Source: Nematostella vectensis
Lineage: Eukaryota > Cnidaria > Anthozoa > Actiniaria > Edwardsiidae
Length of the DNA stretch: 64,000 nt
Reading direction: 5' to 3'
Assembly: GCF_932526225.1 (NCBI RefSeq)
Contig: NC_064039.1
Coordinates: forward strand, 15,084,139 to 15,148,138
Positions 61,526 to 64,000 of this stretch are shown piece by piece (position 1 is the stretch's first letter; each line of letters opens with the position of its first letter). Under the pieces are notes generated by a model. It was not told the origin of the DNA and searched no databases. It saw only the letters and a program-made list of their open reading frames with translations. The position numbers were made by a program, and so were the translations under genes.

Positions 61526-62544
61526 ATACGGAAGCCCAGCGGGGCCACCGCCCTATTCGGTTCCGCATTTCCATGTTTTGCAATCAACATCACGAGTTTG
61601 TATTTTGCTTTTGCGAGTTTGTACTTTGCAATTGCGAGGTTGTACTTTGCATTTGCGAGTTTGTATTTTTAAATAAGGATGTTACTAAAACGGGGAACGG
61701 GGAACAGGGAGCGGGGAACAGCGATGTGGGAACGAGTGATCAGCGGTAGGGCACAGCGTTGTAGCAACCTCACGTGCGTCTCTTTGGCTCTTCTCTCGTT
61801 AAAATGGATGGTAAGTGAAATCTCTGACTCTGTTTCTAAGAATTATGAATCATTAATGCGCCCATTGAATCGAATCTAATACGTTTCTCTTATTTTAGAT
61901 GTGATAGAGATCAAGTCAAATGAAAGGTATGTTGAAAGGGATAATATAATAACAGTTTGCTTGGGTAGTTTAGTGCGAGCTAAAATCGCAATGGTAAACT
62001 TGAAAAGAGATTTCTGGAAACATATTTTGAATCCGTGGATATTTTTGCAATCCTACATTGCCATGACTTCAAATTCTCATCCCATAGTGATGAAAAGCAC
62101 TGTTACAAATTTGAGGTGCTCTTTTCAGCTCTTTTCATGATTATTGGTGTTTTAGTATTATCCTTTTGAATAAGCGCTCCCCGAATAAGCACTGCCTTGA
62201 ACCAAAACTATTAATGAGCACCTTCCCCGAATAAGCGCCCCGTCTGAAAGTCGAAAAAAATCTAATAAGCGCCGGAGCTCTTACTGTACAAACGGTATGT
62301 TGTTGTTATCCCTAAAACCAGCTTGATGCTTGAACAGCAGATTTTAGAGCCCCCGAATGGTCCCCCAAAAATTTCGATGTGCTCGGCTAATGCATGCTCG
62401 CGCAATTTTTTCCGCCTAATAATGCTCGGTCTCGCATAAAAAACGGGGTGCTCGAAAAAGACCATTCAGGAGCCCGTTGCTTTCTGGCGCTCTCTCATTG
62501 GTTAGCGGTCTAACGACCGTCTCGACTGCGAAATGGCTTCCGTG

Positions 62545-62970
62545 TCACGCCATACCTGCATTCAGCAAGAACATGAGCTTGATTATCTTCCTTCCTTGCC
62601 GTTCATTCGATACAGTGTCACCAGTGTAAAGCCCAGTCTTGCTCTTATGATAAACCTTTGTTGGTTGCATCTGTTTATATAGCTCATGTAGGCCCGCTAT
62701 GGTGCTGGTAGGTGCAGTCTTGCTCTTATGATAAACCTTTGTTGGTTGCATCTGTTTATATAGCTCATGTAGGCCCGCTATGGTGCTGGTAGGTGCAGTC
62801 TTGTTCTTATGATAAACCTTTGTTGGTTGCATCTGTTTATATAGCTCGTGTATGTATGGTGCTGGTAGGTGCAGTCTTCCATACTGACATACATGAGAAG
62901 CATTCTTCCCTGTTTCTTCATCAACCCACCTTTGCGTGACAAGTTTCCCCTGCCAACTTGCTGATCTCAC
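62545..62970 (-). CDS. Hypothetical ORF with three 28-residue repeats
   Basis: 141 codons with HELYKQMQPTKVYHK repeated three times (then SKTAPTSTIAGL), reflecting an 84-bp tandem repeat at about 62630-62870. It lies inside the inverted-ended element. I do not recognise it. It may be a fragment of element-encoded protein or chance coding in a repeat. Confidence 0.3.
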   Translation of the reverse strand: MRSASWQGKLVTQRWVDEETGKNASHVCQYGRLHLPAPYIHELYKQMQPTKVYHKNKTAPTSTIAGLHELYKQMQPTKVYHKSKTAPTSTIAGLHELYKQMQPTKVYHKSKTGLYTGDTVSNERQGRKIIKLMFLLNAGMA

Positions 62971-63641
62971 CCTAGCACAATCCTATATTACTGCATTCTT
63001 CAATTCCGCTCCGATCTTCTTAGCTGGCACCTCTTCGTTGGCTTGGCTGTTTACCATCGTCGGTGTGGAATGAGACAGGTCCAAACTTTACCCGAGCTCA
63101 GTCGCATATTCCTTGCACCGACCAACGAACGCCGCCCCTTCTCTTCTGCTCTCGTCTCGCAAATGCAAAGTACATATTACCTGTCAACTCTCCCGCATTA
63201 GGGGAGAGTCTCAAGATTTTGACCTCTTCTCCCGCGTGGAGCACCAAATCTCCTGTATTTTAGCGACTTTTATCCAGAAAAATTTATTCAGAAAAATCCT
63301 TCTCTAGAAAATCGACATCTGCATATTTTCTGTCAGTAATATAAAATAATAATAATCCCGTGTGAAGCGCCATTTATCGAACACGCATGCGAGATCTATA
63401 TTGTGCGAAAGAACTTTCTGAACAGCAAACGTCTGCTGATTGGCTCAATGATAGCAGGGAAGTCATTTAGCATCCTCGGGGACCCAGGGCGTACTGAGTA
63501 AACAACCGTAACGCCAGACGCCGAGGATGGTCATTAAATAGCTACTTTAGCTTGCGAGCCAGCTGTGGAGGGTATTCCCACCCCTCCCCTCGAAATAAAT
63601 AAAACCCACCCCTCCCCCAGACAACTATCAAGCCTTTTCAA

Positions 63642-63903
63642 AGTACAAACAAGCAAAAGCAAAATACAAACTCGCAAAAGCAAAATACAAACCCGCAAAA
63701 GCAAAATACAAACTCGCAAAAGCAAAATAAAAACTCGCAAAAGCAAAATACAAACTAGCAAAAGCAAAATACAAACCCGCAAAAGCAAAATACAAACTAG
63801 CAAAATCAAAATACAAACTAGCAAAAGCAAAATACAAACCCGCAAAAGCAAAATACAAACCCACAAAAGCAAAATACAAACCCGCAAAAGCAAAATACAA
63901 ACT
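63642..63903. repeat. 21-bp tandem repeat in the right arm
   Basis: About 12 copies of caaaagcaaaatacaaactc-g with small changes (cccg, ctag, ccac). Four inverted copies are in the left arm at 61594-61668. 21 bp is seven codons, so KSKIQTR ORFs arise by chance. Confidence 0.92.
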
Positions 63904-64000
63904 CGTGATGTTTATAACAAAACATTGAAATGCGAAACCGAATAGGGCAGTGGCCCCGCTGGGCTTCCGTAGGTCTGTCGCGCGTTCACACGCAATGGTC

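Larger units (their letters stand above)
61526..63971. mobile_element. 2.45-kb element with long inverted ends
   Basis: Left tacggaagcccagcggggcc, gccctattcggtt, cgcattt and aacatcacgagtttgtattt are mirrored at the right (aaatacaaactcgtgatgtt ... ccgaatagggcagtggcccc-gctgggcttccgta). The ends run into a 21-bp tandem repeat. The interior holds a small repeated ORF (62545-62970) and no recognised transposase. Confidence 0.75.

Noticed and set aside
63534-63945. KSKIQTR and LLLRVCI ORFs at the right end
   Set aside because: 21-bp tandem repeat, seven codons per unit.

Overview
The window looks like animal nuclear DNA, most likely from an anthozoan cnidarian such as the sea anemone Nematostella. 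This is an inference: the genes are split by many short GT-AG introns, the proteins resemble vertebrate families, and the spacers are full of short terminal-inverted-repeat (TIR) elements and minisatellites. There are no bacterial operons, CRISPR arrays or recognisable rRNA/tRNA genes. Six protein genes can be assembled exon by exon with consistent reading phase. Layout: (1) 1-12.3 kb, + strand: the 3' ten exons of a BLTP3 (UHRF1BP1/UHRF1BP1L) bridge-like lipid transfer protein, whose first exons lie upstream of the window. (2) 13.4-16.05 kb, - strand: a six-exon isopentenyl phosphate kinase (IPK), convergent with BLTP3. (3) 17.0-18.9 kb, - strand: a protein with five C2H2 zinc fingers and its coding region in one exon; a possible 5' leader exon lies near 24.8 kb. 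(4) 26.5-40.2 kb, - strand: a ten-exon CD39-type ecto-NTPDase with two membrane anchors. Its last intron holds a 6.8 kb satellite and its first intron appears to use a GC donor. (5) 46.1-56.0 kb, - strand: a thirteen-exon SLC6 sodium-coupled transporter with all 12 membrane segments. Several introns carry minisatellites, and one exon has both splice junctions tandemly duplicated. (6) 58.5-61.2 kb, - strand: an eight-exon PIM-like Ser/Thr kinase with HND in place of HRD. The rest is transposon-derived or simple repeat: a palindrome carrying two opposed hammerhead ribozyme motifs (16.4-16.6 kb), piggyBac-like and hAT-like non-autonomous elements, a truncated LINE inserted into another element, several long foldback elements, and very long AT, CATC/GCCT and CAT microsatellites. 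The six genes are ordinary neighbours in a eukaryotic genome; nothing suggests they form one pathway. The most interesting signals are the hammerhead pair, decayed duplicates of a BLTP3 exon, the duplicated splice sites in the SLC6 gene, and the intronic satellite with a 1503-bp internal duplication.
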